Origin: an uncultured Lachnospiraceae bacterium
Lineage (GTDB): Bacteria; Bacillota; Clostridia; Lachnospirales; Lachnospiraceae
Assembly (NCBI GenBank): GCA_947173495.1
Contig: CAMWFQ010000014.1
Span: forward strand, 62,001-126,000
Direction: 5' to 3'
Length of the DNA stretch: 64,000 bases
In this document: positions 36,149 to 44,534 of the stretch, one piece after another
How the letters are laid out: every line of letters begins with the position of its first letter
Position numbering within the stretch: position 1 is the first letter of the stretch
Notes under the pieces: model-generated
What the model was told of the DNA's origin: nothing
Databases searched by the model: none
The model's input: the letters and a program-made list of their open reading frames with translations, nothing else
Made by a program: the position numbers and the translations under genes

Positions 36149-36318
36149 TATATTTTGTCAATTTCCTCCCATGCTTCATCAATCGTATAAACATCGCCCT
36201 TTTTCATACTGTCTATTCCCCTGGAGAGTTCGTCATATAATGCGCCTATGGCTGCTTTTTCGGAATAATCTGTTTTTAGGACTTCTTGATTTCTAATTGC
36301 TTGTGCTGCAGGTGCCAT
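36148..36318 (-). CDS. antitoxin of the ParE/RelE pair
   Basis: 56-residue protein beginning MAPAAQAIRNQEVLKT and ending YTIDEAWEEIDKI. ATG 36318 follows GGAAGTG; a longer in-frame start is less likely. Short, acidic, directly upstream of and overlapping the toxin gene, so called antitoxin by position and size. Could stabilise element A in the vegetative genome. Confidence 0.75.
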   Translation of the reverse strand: MAPAAQAIRNQEVLKTDYSEKAAIGALYDELSRGIDSMKKGDVYTIDEAWEEIDKI

Positions 36319-36434
36319 AGTATCACTTCCTTTCAATGATTGATTTTATTATACGGTATTTAGGATTGGCTTATCAACAGATTTTTATTAAAATATTCTC
36401 AAAACTGTGTGTCTTAGGCTTTCATGGTTAATCG

Positions 36435-37958
36435 TTAAATGTTCCAAGTGATTTCAATGTTTCCGTCTGCAATCCGAATAACTTTGATGAGCGTATCGAC
36501 TACCGCCTGTCTGTCCTCGAAAGAGAGCGTTTCCCATGTTTTCACATGATTGGTTATCTGCTTCAATCTGTCCTCTGTATCTGTGACATTAGCCGTAACG
36601 ATTTCTTCCTGCAAGGCTTTTCGCTCTGCGTCCAGTTCTGATACTTTTTCGTCTATGTATTTCATCAGAACGCCGCTTGCCCCGGACACTTTGGAGAGAA
36701 GCTCTTCGATTTCTTCCTCAATCTGTGTCAGACGGATTTTTTTCGTCATATTCGTTTGTTCTTCTCCTGTGTCAGATAGACAGGAGAGTAAGCTCTCTTT
36801 GAGAGCTGAAAATTCTGACAGTCTTTCCTTGATTGCACCAAGCATATATTCTTCCAAAATGTCCGCATAAATCGTACAGCCTGCCCCGGTACAGTTGCTT
36901 CTACGGCTTCCCGACTGGCTGCAAACAAAGTAACGTCCCCACTTTGTTTTTGCCTTGCGGATTGTCAGCGCATAACCGCATTTGCCGCATTTTACCTTAC
37001 CAACGAGCCATGAATTTTTAGGCTTGCAAGTCTTTGTTGACTGTCGGTTGTTCAGACACCGTATGCGGCAGGCTAACCATGTCTTAGAGGGGATAAAACC
37101 CTTATGCGGCGCAAGCACAATCTCTTTGTCGGACAAATCACTTTGCTTTCTTGAAGTGGAAACCGTACCCTTGTAGAGATAGCAGGCATTGTAACCCGTA
37201 AAATCACTTGCCGGATTACAGATGGTTGCACCTTGACTTTGGAAAAACTGATACACGTCAATATCGGCTTGCACATACACGGGATTGCGGAGCATTTCAC
37301 TGATACGGGCGGTATTCCAGTTTGCACCGCGCAGATTTTTAATCTGATGTTCATTTAAGTACCGTACAATATCCCCAAGGGAATTGTCCGTGTCCACATA
37401 CATGGAGTAAATCAGCTTTAGCTGTTCGCTTTCCTCCGGGACTTCCTCGTACATGGACGTACGGATATTGTCAATGACTGTGTTCGTCAGACGGTAGCCG
37501 TAGGGAATACGTCCGCCCATGTAGAAGCCGCGCTTACATCTTGCATAATAAGCGTCTGTTACGCGCTTTTGTATGGTTTCCCGTTCCAGTTGGGCGAACA
37601 CGATACAGATATTTAACATCGCCCTGCCGATTGGCGTGGACGTGTCAAATTTTTCCGTGGAAGAAACAAACTCCACATGATATTTCTGAAATATCTCCAT
37701 CATGTTTGCAAAATCCAAAATGGAACGGCTGATACGGTCCAGTTTGTAGACGATAACCCGTTTGATTTTTCCTGCGCGAATATCATTCATCATTTTTTCA
37801 AAGCCGGGGCGGTTGGTGTCCTTGCCCGAAAAACCTCTGTCCGTATATTCAATACAGGCTTCCCCGTGGGTTTCGTATCTACAATACTCAAGCTGGCTTT
37901 CCACGGATATGCTGTCCTTTTTCTCGATTGACTGTCTTGTATATAATGCGTCGTACAT
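36435..37958 (-). CDS. large serine recombinase of element A
   Basis: 507-residue site-specific recombinase. Resolvase catalytic domain at residues 1-150 with nucleophile Ser10 in YTRQSIEKK and arginines in YKLDRISRS; Recombinase DNA-binding domain about 160-290; zinc ribbon CGKCGY...C...C about 325-370; coiled-coil and C-terminal part to the end. Intact frame with AGGAGGT 7 nt before ATG. Encoded at one end of element A in cotJC direction, as expected for the enzyme that excises it. Confidence 0.93.
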   Translation of the reverse strand: MYDALYTRQSIEKKDSISVESQLEYCRYETHGEACIEYTDRGFSGKDTNRPGFEKMMNDIRAGKIKRVIVYKLDRISRSILDFANMMEIFQKYHVEFVSSTEKFDTSTPIGRAMLNICIVFAQLERETIQKRVTDAYYARCKRGFYMGGRIPYGYRLTNTVIDNIRTSMYEEVPEESEQLKLIYSMYVDTDNSLGDIVRYLNEHQIKNLRGANWNTARISEMLRNPVYVQADIDVYQFFQSQGATICNPASDFTGYNACYLYKGTVSTSRKQSDLSDKEIVLAPHKGFIPSKTWLACRIRCLNNRQSTKTCKPKNSWLVGKVKCGKCGYALTIRKAKTKWGRYFVCSQSGSRRSNCTGAGCTIYADILEEYMLGAIKERLSEFSALKESLLSCLSDTGEEQTNMTKKIRLTQIEEEIEELLSKVSGASGVLMKYIDEKVSELDAERKALQEEIVTANVTDTEDRLKQITNHVKTWETLSFEDRQAVVDTLIKVIRIADGNIEITWNI

Positions 37959-38038
37959 TCTATCTACCTCCTAAAACGTAAGACGCAATACCCAATGTCA
38001 AACAGATCATATCGTTTCCATGATTTTTTGCAAGGGAC

Positions 38039-38254
38039 TTACGCATATTTCTTAAAAATCTGATAGAGCCTTGCCCCGATTTCCTGTCGGGTTTCCTGCT
38101 CTGATTTTTTCTGAAAGGCGGGGTAGATGTTGGTAACGGTCAGCCTCATTTTATCTATGGAAAGACTTTCTTCCATGAAAGGCTTTTCTTCATTGGAAAG
38201 GATTTCCATTCGTATCTGGGTATCGGGTGTAGGAGAGTTATTAGTTCTTGGCAT
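38039..38254 (-). CDS. short ORF upstream of recombinase A
   Basis: 71-residue charged protein (MPRTNNSPTPDTQIRMEIL start, KKSEQETRQEIGARLY near the end). AAAGGAG 7 nt before ATG. 80 bp upstream of the recombinase on the same strand. The opening resembles small transposon-encoded proteins of Clostridia, but no function is known. By size and position it is a candidate recombination directionality factor; this is inference. Confidence 0.65.
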   Translation of the reverse strand: MPRTNNSPTPDTQIRMEILSNEEKPFMEESLSIDKMRLTVTNIYPAFQKKSEQETRQEIGARLYQIFKKYA

Positions 38255-38690
38255 AAACTTTCTCCTTTGACGGTTTCCCTAAATTTTATGAGAAGCGGCA
38301 AGTACACTATACGGGAATAGCGAAAACTCCGCGAGCAACGAGCCAAACGGACGTGCTTGCACGTACATTTGGCGACTGCCGCGAGAGTCACATACTGCAA
38401 AGTATGTGACTCTCCCCTCTACAACTTACTACGCACGGGAGGTAAAGATTGAAAATTGAAATTTTCAATCGCGAGATTTGTGTCTGCGCGTTGCTTGCCA
38501 CAAACTTGTTTGTTAAGCATATTATATGCTTTAGCCATATCATGGCTTTGCGCAACAAAGCATCGCAGAAATGGAGTAAAAAATGGAAAAGTTTCCGGGA
38601 AATTTTATAAAAAGTTTAGAATTTTGCGTGTTGGGAAGTTTCCCAAATCTTCTTGAATAACAGAAAAATACACCGGAAAATGACAGTATA
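38255..38690. other. gene-free stretch with nested stems in element A
   Basis: GCGGCA (38295-38300) pairs with TGCCGC (38377-38382), enclosing a GCCAAA/TTTGGC stem with inner ACGTGC-tt-GCACGT. Directly after comes a perfect 14-bp stem with GCAA tetraloop (38383-38396/38401-38414). Further on, GATTGAAAATT/AATTTTCAATC (38447-38470). Could be an RNA leader, a DNA-processing site or a terminator. No gene seen. Confidence 0.5.
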
Positions 38691-39149
38691 TCATTCATCA
38701 TTCCCTGGCGTTTCTCCGCCGAATTGATAGCCGGCACCTAACACGGTTTTGATGTAGGTCGGTTTTTTGCTGTTCGGCTCTATCTTTTTCCGTAAATTAT
38801 AAATCACGTTGACAACGCTTGAATGGCAGCTATCACTGTCCATCTTCCAAACGGCTTCAAAAATCTGCGTCTGTGAGAGGACAATGCCGGGACTGGAAGC
38901 AAGGAATACAAGGATACTGTATTCAAGGCGGATAAGGTTGACGTCCTCCCCGTCTTAAAATACCCGGCGGTGGTTTTGCCTTGTTTCCAGTCCCGGAAAT
39001 GACATTCCCGAAGCAGGAATAGGGATAGTCTGAATGGCCTCAAGCTCTATATAATTAGACAAAGCTGCTATGATTTTGTCAATCACTTTTTCCTCGTGTT
39101 CATTAAGTGTCAGTACTAATATTTTACTTATGCTATTACTACCTCCCAT
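38691..39149 (-). pseudogene. OmpR-type winged-helix regulator with internal stop
   Basis: Frame starts MGGSNSISKILVLTLNEHEEK and reaches TAA at 38957-38955. The same frame continues without further stop as a clear OmpR-family winged helix (LEYSILVFLASSPGIVLSQT, WKMDSDSCHSSVVNVIYNLRKKI, IKTVLGAGYQFGG) to TGA at 38691. A single nonsense codon thus separates the halves. The N-terminal part is too short for a full receiver domain. Confidence 0.75.
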
Positions 39150-39169
39150 TAAATAGGTGTGCTTTCACA

Positions 39170-40009
39170 TTATATGCCATAGTAATGTTGAATAGCGTGT
39201 GCAATGTATTCAGAACAGCCGTTCCCATACTGATTATCGGTTTCTTCTGCAAGTTTTTCTCTCTGTAAATATTCTTTTGCCAAATCAAGCAGGATATTTC
39301 TTGCATTATCAAGTGCAAACATTGTTTTGTAATTCTCCACAAGCATTTCAACAGCAGAATATGCCATATCCATATTGTCAGTTTCTTTTGCAGCCATAAA
39401 TTGTTTATAGATTTTGGCATTATTCTCTTGTTCTTTTTTTATTTCTTCGGTATTCCCGGTTGAATGCATGACTGCTTCCATTGCTTTCTCTTTGCTGCCA
39501 TACCATTTCAATAAGTCTGCGGTAGCCTGCTCATTGGCAAAGCCAGATACCAAATGCTCTTTGTACTTTTCCATACTTCCGTATTTCTGTACCTGTTCGT
39601 CAAGACTTTCTTTTGACATACATTCTAAAGTATGGTTTACCATTTTCTGTACTTCGTCATTGCTAAATGCTCCAAAACTCATAGTATTAACGCCTTTCAT
39701 TACATCTGTTATTAACTCAATAATCCCATTTAGTCGATTTCGCTTCTGCTCCAATAAAGATTTTTGAGCTAATAAAGCCTGTTCTTTATCATAATTAGGG
39801 CTATCCATGATTTTTTTTATGTCTACCAATGGAATTTCCAATTCTCTAAAGAACATAATTTCCTGTAATTTTTCTAATGCTTTGTTGTCATAGAGCCGAT
39901 AACCAGCTCCCGTTAATTTTGTTGGCTTTAATAAACCGATTTCATCATAGTATCTCAACGTCCTTATACTTATTCCGGTTATCTCCGACACGTCCTTTAC
40001 GGTTTTCAT
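39170..40009 (-). CDS. MerR family regulator with TipAS-like domain
   Basis: 279-residue regulator: MerR helix-turn-helix KDVSEITGISIRTLRYYDEIGLLKP (positions within residues 3-30), coiled-coil dimer helix to about residue 110, then a TipAS-type antibiotic/ligand-binding domain (MVNHTLECMSKESLDEQVQK onward). ATG 40009 follows AGGAGG. Preceded by a promoter with the long spacer typical of MerR control, so probably autoregulated. Cargo of element A. Confidence 0.9.
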   Translation of the reverse strand: MKTVKDVSEITGISIRTLRYYDEIGLLKPTKLTGAGYRLYDNKALEKLQEIMFFRELEIPLVDIKKIMDSPNYDKEQALLAQKSLLEQKRNRLNGIIELITDVMKGVNTMSFGAFSNDEVQKMVNHTLECMSKESLDEQVQKYGSMEKYKEHLVSGFANEQATADLLKWYGSKEKAMEAVMHSTGNTEEIKKEQENNAKIYKQFMAAKETDNMDMAYSAVEMLVENYKTMFALDNARNILLDLAKEYLQREKLAEETDNQYGNGCSEYIAHAIQHYYGI

Positions 40010-40029
40010 TATTTCCTCCTTTCGGTTCA

Positions 40030-40060
40030 ATCGTAAACCGTTACGCTACGAGAGAGTCAA
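40030..40060 (-). promoter_or_regulatory. MerR-type promoter with 19-bp spacer
   Basis: On the minus strand TTGACT (40060-40055), 19-bp spacer, TACGAT (40035-40030). The spacer holds an imperfect dyad (TCGTA...TACGA). The over-long spacer is the hallmark of MerR-activated promoters. Confidence 0.7.
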
Positions 40061-40109
40061 TACTCAAATTAAATTTTTTTTAATTTTTTTTATTGATGAT
40101 TATAAATAA

Positions 40110-41037
40110 CTCAAACTTTGCACATAGATTTTAGTTATGCAGAGAAGCATAAAAACAGTTCCCCCATAGAACGGGTATCGTTTGATTCCCGGTTCTCCAC
40201 GGAAAGCATCATATATCTTGTAAAAACGATTGCTATATGGGCAGTCATTGCATCATAAGATATAGATCTGCATTCTTTGCTTAGCTTAAGATGACTCTTG
40301 CAGACTTTGAAGAATACTTCAATATCCCAGCGTTTTCCATAAATGCGGATAATCTCTTCCTCGCTCAGGCCCACGTCCGTGGAAATGAGACAGAGATATT
40401 CGTTTCTCTTGTTTTTGTTACGGATATAGACCACTTTGGCAGGGATGGTCTTTCCTTGCTTTACGAGAAGAACACTGTTGACCGGGAGAAAAGTTCTTCC
40501 ATCTGACCAGCCTAAGGTAAGCATACGGAAACCAAATTTATAACAATGTTTTGCATGGTCATATGCCTTTGCAAGAAGTTCCACTTTTTTGGAACGGTTA
40601 CGTTCAAACATGGAATCGTCAATGATCAGCACGTTGGCACGGTCTGCTGAATCAAGCGGGGCAATGGCATCCTTAATGATTCGGCTGGATAAAATCGTTG
40701 TGAACCGAAGCTAGTTGATACTTCTGTTTGAAAATATCAAAAGAAACAGATACTGGAAGATCAGTGCTGCGTGAATTCCCTTTTTTTATATGCATTAGCA
40801 GATTTCAATACAGAAGAAAGATGAAACCGTGTAAAAAATCTTCTGATAGATTTCGAAATCTGGTTATCATTCTGGTTGTCTTGTGTTATACTTTTATTCA
40901 TAGCATGATCCTCCGGATATATGATTGTTTCTGAACAACTCAATTATATCAAAACCGGACGGTTTCATGCTATTTTTATGCCAGTTATTATTGAATTTTC
41001 AAGGTGTATAGGCACTTATTCAAGTGCGAAGTTTGAG
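40110..41037 (-). mobile_element. degenerate insertion sequence (DDE transposase remnant)
   Basis: 928 bp bounded by imperfect inverted repeats CTCAAACTTTGCACAT (40110-40125) and AAGTGCGAAGTTTGAG (41022-41037; 14 of 16 complementary). Inside, on the minus strand, an N-terminal transposase piece (MNKSITQDNQNDNQIS, from about 40901) breaks into several frames, and a C-terminal catalytic piece (IIDDSMFERNRSKKVELLAK...YGKRWDIEVFFKVCK, 40135-40632) remains. IS4-like DDE type; not active. Confidence 0.75.
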
Positions 41038-41225
41038 AATATAATACATCTGACACGACAGAGTGGCATAAAATATATGATGATAATATAACTGCATTTG
41101 CTACTACGATAGGCGCTGCAGGAATAAATGTTATTCTTGATAGGACAAGTTCTAAAAAAGCTGAATTGCAAAATAATGATTTTTTCTTTTTGTGGAAATT
41201 GCAAAAGGAAAATAAACAGAAGTGA
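41038..41225 (+). pseudogene. C-terminal fragment cut by the insertion sequence
   Basis: Plus-strand frame directly after the IS end reads ...SDTTEWHKIYDDNITAFATT...LQKENKQK to TGA at 41223. No start or ribosome-binding site; its front part was lost to the IS insertion. Family not recognised. Confidence 0.5.
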
Positions 41226-41315
41226 TACATTTTCTTAAACAAAATTTGATAAATGGGTATGCGTCTTAATTATTGTTTTTTTGTGTGTTCTGATTTACTG
41301 CAATCTTCCCGGTTC

Positions 41316-41329
41316 GCTTCACCGAAACG
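41316..41329. other. element A attachment core, right copy
   Basis: GCTTCACCGAAACG, identical to 35773-35786. Lies at the end of exon 2, in the same codon phase as the left copy. Confidence 0.88.
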
Positions 41330-41446
41330 CTGGAAGTGTACGATTTCGCGGGCACGCAGGAATTTGATAGGTTCGCATATATCCGGTTCGTCCTTTACCA
41401 GGCGCAGGATATTGTCGTAGGTTGTGCGGGCCTTCTGCTCTGCTGC
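41316..41446 (-). CDS. cotJC: cotJC exon 2 (middle 44 codons)
   Basis: Minus-strand frame from core GCAGC (41446-41442) to core CGTTTCGGTGAAGC (41329-41316) reads AEQKARTTYDNILRLVKDE... then REIVHFQRFGEA. It contains ExxH (EIVH), the second metal-binding motif of manganese catalases, absent from exon 1. The open frame extends beyond both cores into element sequence (upstream to ATG 41467, downstream as NREDCSKSEH), but there is no ribosome-binding site. No stop or frameshift inside the exon. Confidence 0.88.
41442..41446. other. element B junction core, left copy
   Basis: GCTGC, direct repeat of 47460-47464. A CCATAT shared a few bases further (41449-41454 and 47464-47469) is an alternative crossover that would add one Val codon but keep the frame. 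Confidence 0.65.
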
Positions 41447-41544
41447 AACCATATAAGAACAACTCATGCTTATTGAGCTTGCTCAATAAGATTGGGTTAA
41501 TAGTTTTATGGAGCTAGGGAAGTATTGATTAATCAGCGATTTCC

Positions 41545-43104
41545 TTAGAAATTCCAGTGAATTTCAATCGGAACGTCCTTTGTTCCAGGTATACGTTTTC
41601 CCACGGACACATAATCAATCAGTATTTCCACGATTTCACGGGTAAGGTGTTTTAGATTGGTGTATTGCGAGGTGAGTTCGCGGCGGTTATCGCCAGCCGC
41701 AATTTTTTCTTCGATTTCAGATAACTGTTTTTCACCGTCTGCGACTACACGCTCCAAACGGTCGCACTCTGTGGTAAAGTCCCTTGACATTTCCACATAA
41801 TCGCTTTCGGACAGCAAGCCCTTTACCTTATCCATGTAAAGCTCTCGAATACCTTTTGAGTATTCTGCAATCTTTTTTTCATAGACTGCCATGTCAGAAA
41901 GCAGATGGGCTTTTTGTTCCTGCAAATTATCACAAAATTTTATGTTTTGTTCTAACTCGTCTTTGTCAAGATATTCCGCTGCCAAATGGTTAAGCTCGTT
42001 GATCACAAGTTGTTCTAATTTATCAACGGAGATAAAGGAACCGATACAAGCGTCCTTTGATATATGGCGGCTTGAACATTTTAGATAATGTCGGTCATGG
42101 TTTTTAGAAGAACTCATTGTGTAGCCGCAGTTAGCGCACCGGGCTTTTCTTGCGAACAGACCTATTGTGCCAATCGTGAAAGGCTTTGCTTTTTGCGAGA
42201 TTAACGACTGTACTCTGTCCCATAATTCACGTTCAATGATCGGCTCGTGAGTTGCCTCGACAATATACCATTCGTTTTTAGGGCGGGGCTTGTTCTGCTT
42301 TGTCTTATAGGATACGCTGCCGTATTTGCCCTGTACCATATTTCCGATATACATTTCGTTTGTAAGCATATCGGAGATAGCAAAGTATTTCCATAGAGAG
42401 CTGTTTTTGGTTTTGGGCTGCTGGTAGCGCAAACCATGCAGACGCTTGTATTCAGTTGGATTAGGTATGCCCCTGTCATTGAGCATACGGGCGATTGCAG
42501 TTTTTCCGTAACCTTGTGAAAACAGAGTAAATACTTCACGGACAATGGTTGCGGCTTCTTCGTCAATTATCAAGTGTCCCTTTTGATCGGGGTCTTTCTT
42601 GTAACCGTAGAGAGCAAATGCGCCAATATGAAAACCGTTTACCCGTCTGTTTGTCAAAACGCTGCGGATGTTTTCGGACATATCCTCTAAGTACCATTCA
42701 TTGACAAGCCCGTTGATCTGGCGGGATTTTTTGTTTCCCCTGTTTGCGGTGTCCGCGTTATCAACAATACTGATAAAGCGAATGCCCCAGATCGGGAAAA
42801 GTCCATGTATGTACTTTTCTACAAGCTCAAGCTCACGGGTGAAACGTGACTGCGTTTTGCAGAGGACAATATCAAATTTATGCTGCTCCGCGTCGTTTAG
42901 CAGACGGTTAAATTCCGGGCGGCGTCTGTCTGCGCCTGCATAGTCATCGTCGCTGTAAATGTTATAAAGTTCCCACCCTTGTTCCATGGCATATTGCAGT
43001 AACATTGATTTCTGGTTTTGGATGCTGCCAGAGTCATCGGTTTCAGATTGTTTGTTTTTGTCTTCCTCGGATAAGCGGCAGTAAATAGCTGCTTTCATAC
43101 TCAT
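41545..43104 (-). CDS. large serine recombinase of element B
   Basis: 519-residue TndX-like serine recombinase. Catalytic Ser12 in YCRLSEEDK, resolvase domain to about residue 155 (CKTQSRFTRE), Recombinase domain about 170-290, zinc ribbon CANCGY...C (about 335-365), coiled-coil and the family's C-terminal VEILIDYVSVGKRI...IEIHWNF. Start preceded by AAGGAGGG. Located 100 bp from the exon 2 junction. Clearly different in sequence from recombinase A, so the two elements entered separately. Confidence 0.93.
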   Translation of the reverse strand: MSMKAAIYCRLSEEDKNKQSETDDSGSIQNQKSMLLQYAMEQGWELYNIYSDDDYAGADRRRPEFNRLLNDAEQHKFDIVLCKTQSRFTRELELVEKYIHGLFPIWGIRFISIVDNADTANRGNKKSRQINGLVNEWYLEDMSENIRSVLTNRRVNGFHIGAFALYGYKKDPDQKGHLIIDEEAATIVREVFTLFSQGYGKTAIARMLNDRGIPNPTEYKRLHGLRYQQPKTKNSSLWKYFAISDMLTNEMYIGNMVQGKYGSVSYKTKQNKPRPKNEWYIVEATHEPIIERELWDRVQSLISQKAKPFTIGTIGLFARKARCANCGYTMSSSKNHDRHYLKCSSRHISKDACIGSFISVDKLEQLVINELNHLAAEYLDKDELEQNIKFCDNLQEQKAHLLSDMAVYEKKIAEYSKGIRELYMDKVKGLLSESDYVEMSRDFTTECDRLERVVADGEKQLSEIEEKIAAGDNRRELTSQYTNLKHLTREIVEILIDYVSVGKRIPGTKDVPIEIHWNF

Positions 43105-43183
43105 TCGTTTTTATCCCTCCTTAAGAGATAAAAACAAGCCTGCTCCATGCACCTATTATACATGGCAACAAATAACTTGCAAA

Positions 43184-43369
43184 TTATCGTTTTCCTTCAA
43201 CTGATTTATTGTTAAACACAGGGGTGGCAGGTAAAGCCTGGTATCTGTTGTTTTTTTCAAGCTGGTTGATAAGGCTGATCCATGCTTTGGTAAAATTATC
43301 TTTAGAAGTTGTGCTTTCACCATTTTTAAATATATTTTTGCAAATATTTTTTGGATCTGTATTGGACAA
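43184..43369 (-). CDS. short ORF upstream of recombinase B
   Basis: 61-residue protein starting at TTG 43369 (GGAAGG, spacing 7): (M)SNTDPKNICKNIFKNGES... ending NKSVEGKR. 79 bp before the recombinase, the same layout as the short ORF of element A but unrelated in sequence. Function unknown; candidate directionality factor by size and position only. A longer frame from TTG 43399 is possible. Confidence 0.55.
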   Translation of the reverse strand: MSNTDPKNICKNIFKNGESTTSKDNFTKAWISLINQLEKNNRYQALPATPVFNNKSVEGKR

Positions 43370-43399
43370 GATATCACCTTCCTTTGAACTATATGACAA

Positions 43400-44189
43400 C
43401 GTATGTAGAATTACTTGTACGTTATGCTGATCTTATGAAAATGAAAGTTGTTGAAAGATTTTTCAAATTTTTGAAATTGTTTTTGAAAAATTTTTACCTT
43501 TCACTAATAGCAGACGGGAGATGGTAAAAAGTAAGCAGTTTATAGAAAGTTTATAATTTTTATTTTTTTCTTAGATTTTTTGGATTGGGTTGTTGTTTTA
43601 TAAACAGAAAATAATAGTATATAGTGCATAGAATATGCCAAGAGCCGAGGGTATGGGGCGCTGGACATCCGGTGGATGTCCGCTTAGCGCGGACCCAAGC
43701 GGAGCGTAGACCGGAAGCTCCATCAAGTAAGCTGGAGCAACTCAAAATGTATACAGTGGGTTTTGAGTTGCTCCGGTGAAACTTGCTTTTTATTTGCTTT
43801 TTTATTAATACATTTTTCAACATGAATGCGAATAATCTAAAATGCTTGGCTCCGAAATATTTCAACAACATTTCTGTAAATGAGTATGATGTGACGCGCA
43901 TATCCCGGAATACCGGTCATTACTGGTATTATAAGAACCGGGCATCCCATCCATACCACTACGACAGGGCGAACACCCTGCGGCAGGCGGTACGGAGTAT
44001 CCGGGGCATAGCAAGTGGCAGTTGAATGTCAAGAGGGTACATTCCCCGCTGCTTGCAGCGTACAAACTAAAGCCGAACATAGTGAGGCATGGGCTGATAT
44101 CCCGTAGCTTGCTACGTGGAGTGCTTCATTGGAAGAAAATAATTGAGAGTGAGAGCCGGACACGGGTGTCTAGCTCTCATTAAAATTGT
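43400..44189. other. gene-poor part of element B with strong hairpins
   Basis: No confident gene. GGACATCC-ggt-GGATGTCC (about 43663-43681) is nested in a GCGCT/AGCGC stem. GGAGCAACTCAAA with TTTGAGTTGCTCC (about 43734-43773) is a perfect 13-bp stem. A frame from ATG 43822 to 44025 (+) reads MNANNLKCLAPKYF...RSIRGIASGS; it may be a real small protein or a fragment, unrecognised. GAGAGC/GCTCTC stem at about 44152-44178. Looks like debris of earlier mobile DNA. Confidence 0.4.
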
Positions 44190-44242
44190 AATTATAATTA
44201 AGGAATAAAATTTCATAAGAAAAAGACTTTAATTATAATTAA
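44190..44242 (+). promoter_or_regulatory. paired AT-rich palindromes before the antitoxin gene
   Basis: AATTATAATTAA at 44190-44201 and 44231-44242, 41 bp apart (about four helical turns); the second is part of the 14-bp palindrome TTAATTATAATTAA. A TAAAAT -10-like hexamer follows at 44250. Typical position for antitoxin autoregulation. Confidence 0.5.
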
Positions 44243-44310
44243 CTTGTGGTAAAATTATTTTGTTGAGTTGGGCGATGAAATTGATGATACCGATAAGGGA
44301 GTAGGGCAAA

Positions 44311-44511
44311 ATGAAGAAAGAATTGGTTCCGATGGAACATTTAAATATTGGAGAATATAACCGTGGTCAGGCATCGAAATTAATTCGTGGACTGGCTGAG
44401 AACGATAAAACAGCTTTTATCCAGAAGAACGGAAAGCCCATAGCGGTTGTGATTTCTTATGAACGATATGCGCGTTTATTTAAAGCGGGTATTGATATTA
44501 ACGAGTATTAA
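44311..44511 (+). CDS. Phd/YefM-type antitoxin-like protein
   Basis: 66-residue protein: SKLIRGLAENDKTAFIQKNGKPIAVVISYERYARL is the Phd/YefM fold (N-terminal DNA-binding half). No toxin gene follows; instead a DNA methylase begins within 25 bp. So it is an orphan antitoxin or a small regulator of the methylase. Confidence 0.7.
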   Translation: MKKELVPMEHLNIGEYNRGQASKLIRGLAENDKTAFIQKNGKPIAVVISYERYARLFKAGIDINEY

Positions 44512-44534
44512 ACTATAGTAAGGGGGATGCCCGT

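Larger units (their letters stand above)
35773..41329 (-). mobile_element. intervening element A in cotJC (about 5.54 kb)
   Basis: Bounded by 14-bp direct repeats whose distance is 5543 bp. Carries, from the exon 3 side: ParE/RelE-type toxin and antitoxin, a large serine recombinase, a short ORF, a structured region, a broken response regulator, a MerR/TipAS regulator, an IS remnant and a C-terminal gene fragment. Excision between the repeats would restore CAG CGT TTC GGT GAA GCT CTC in frame. Decayed cargo contrasts with intact exons and an intact recombinase. Confidence 0.85.

Noticed and set aside
40988-41242. 84-codon minus-strand frame at the IS edge
   Set aside because: Spans the IS boundary and is antisense to a better-looking C-terminal coding fragment.
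41270-41467. Exon 2 read as an independent 65-residue gene
   Set aside because: No ribosome-binding site; ends outside the two cores have no homology, whereas the part between cores is pure CotJC middle sequence.
43620-44180. Group II intron remnant
   Set aside because: Strong hairpins exist, but no domain V consensus and no maturase fragment were found.
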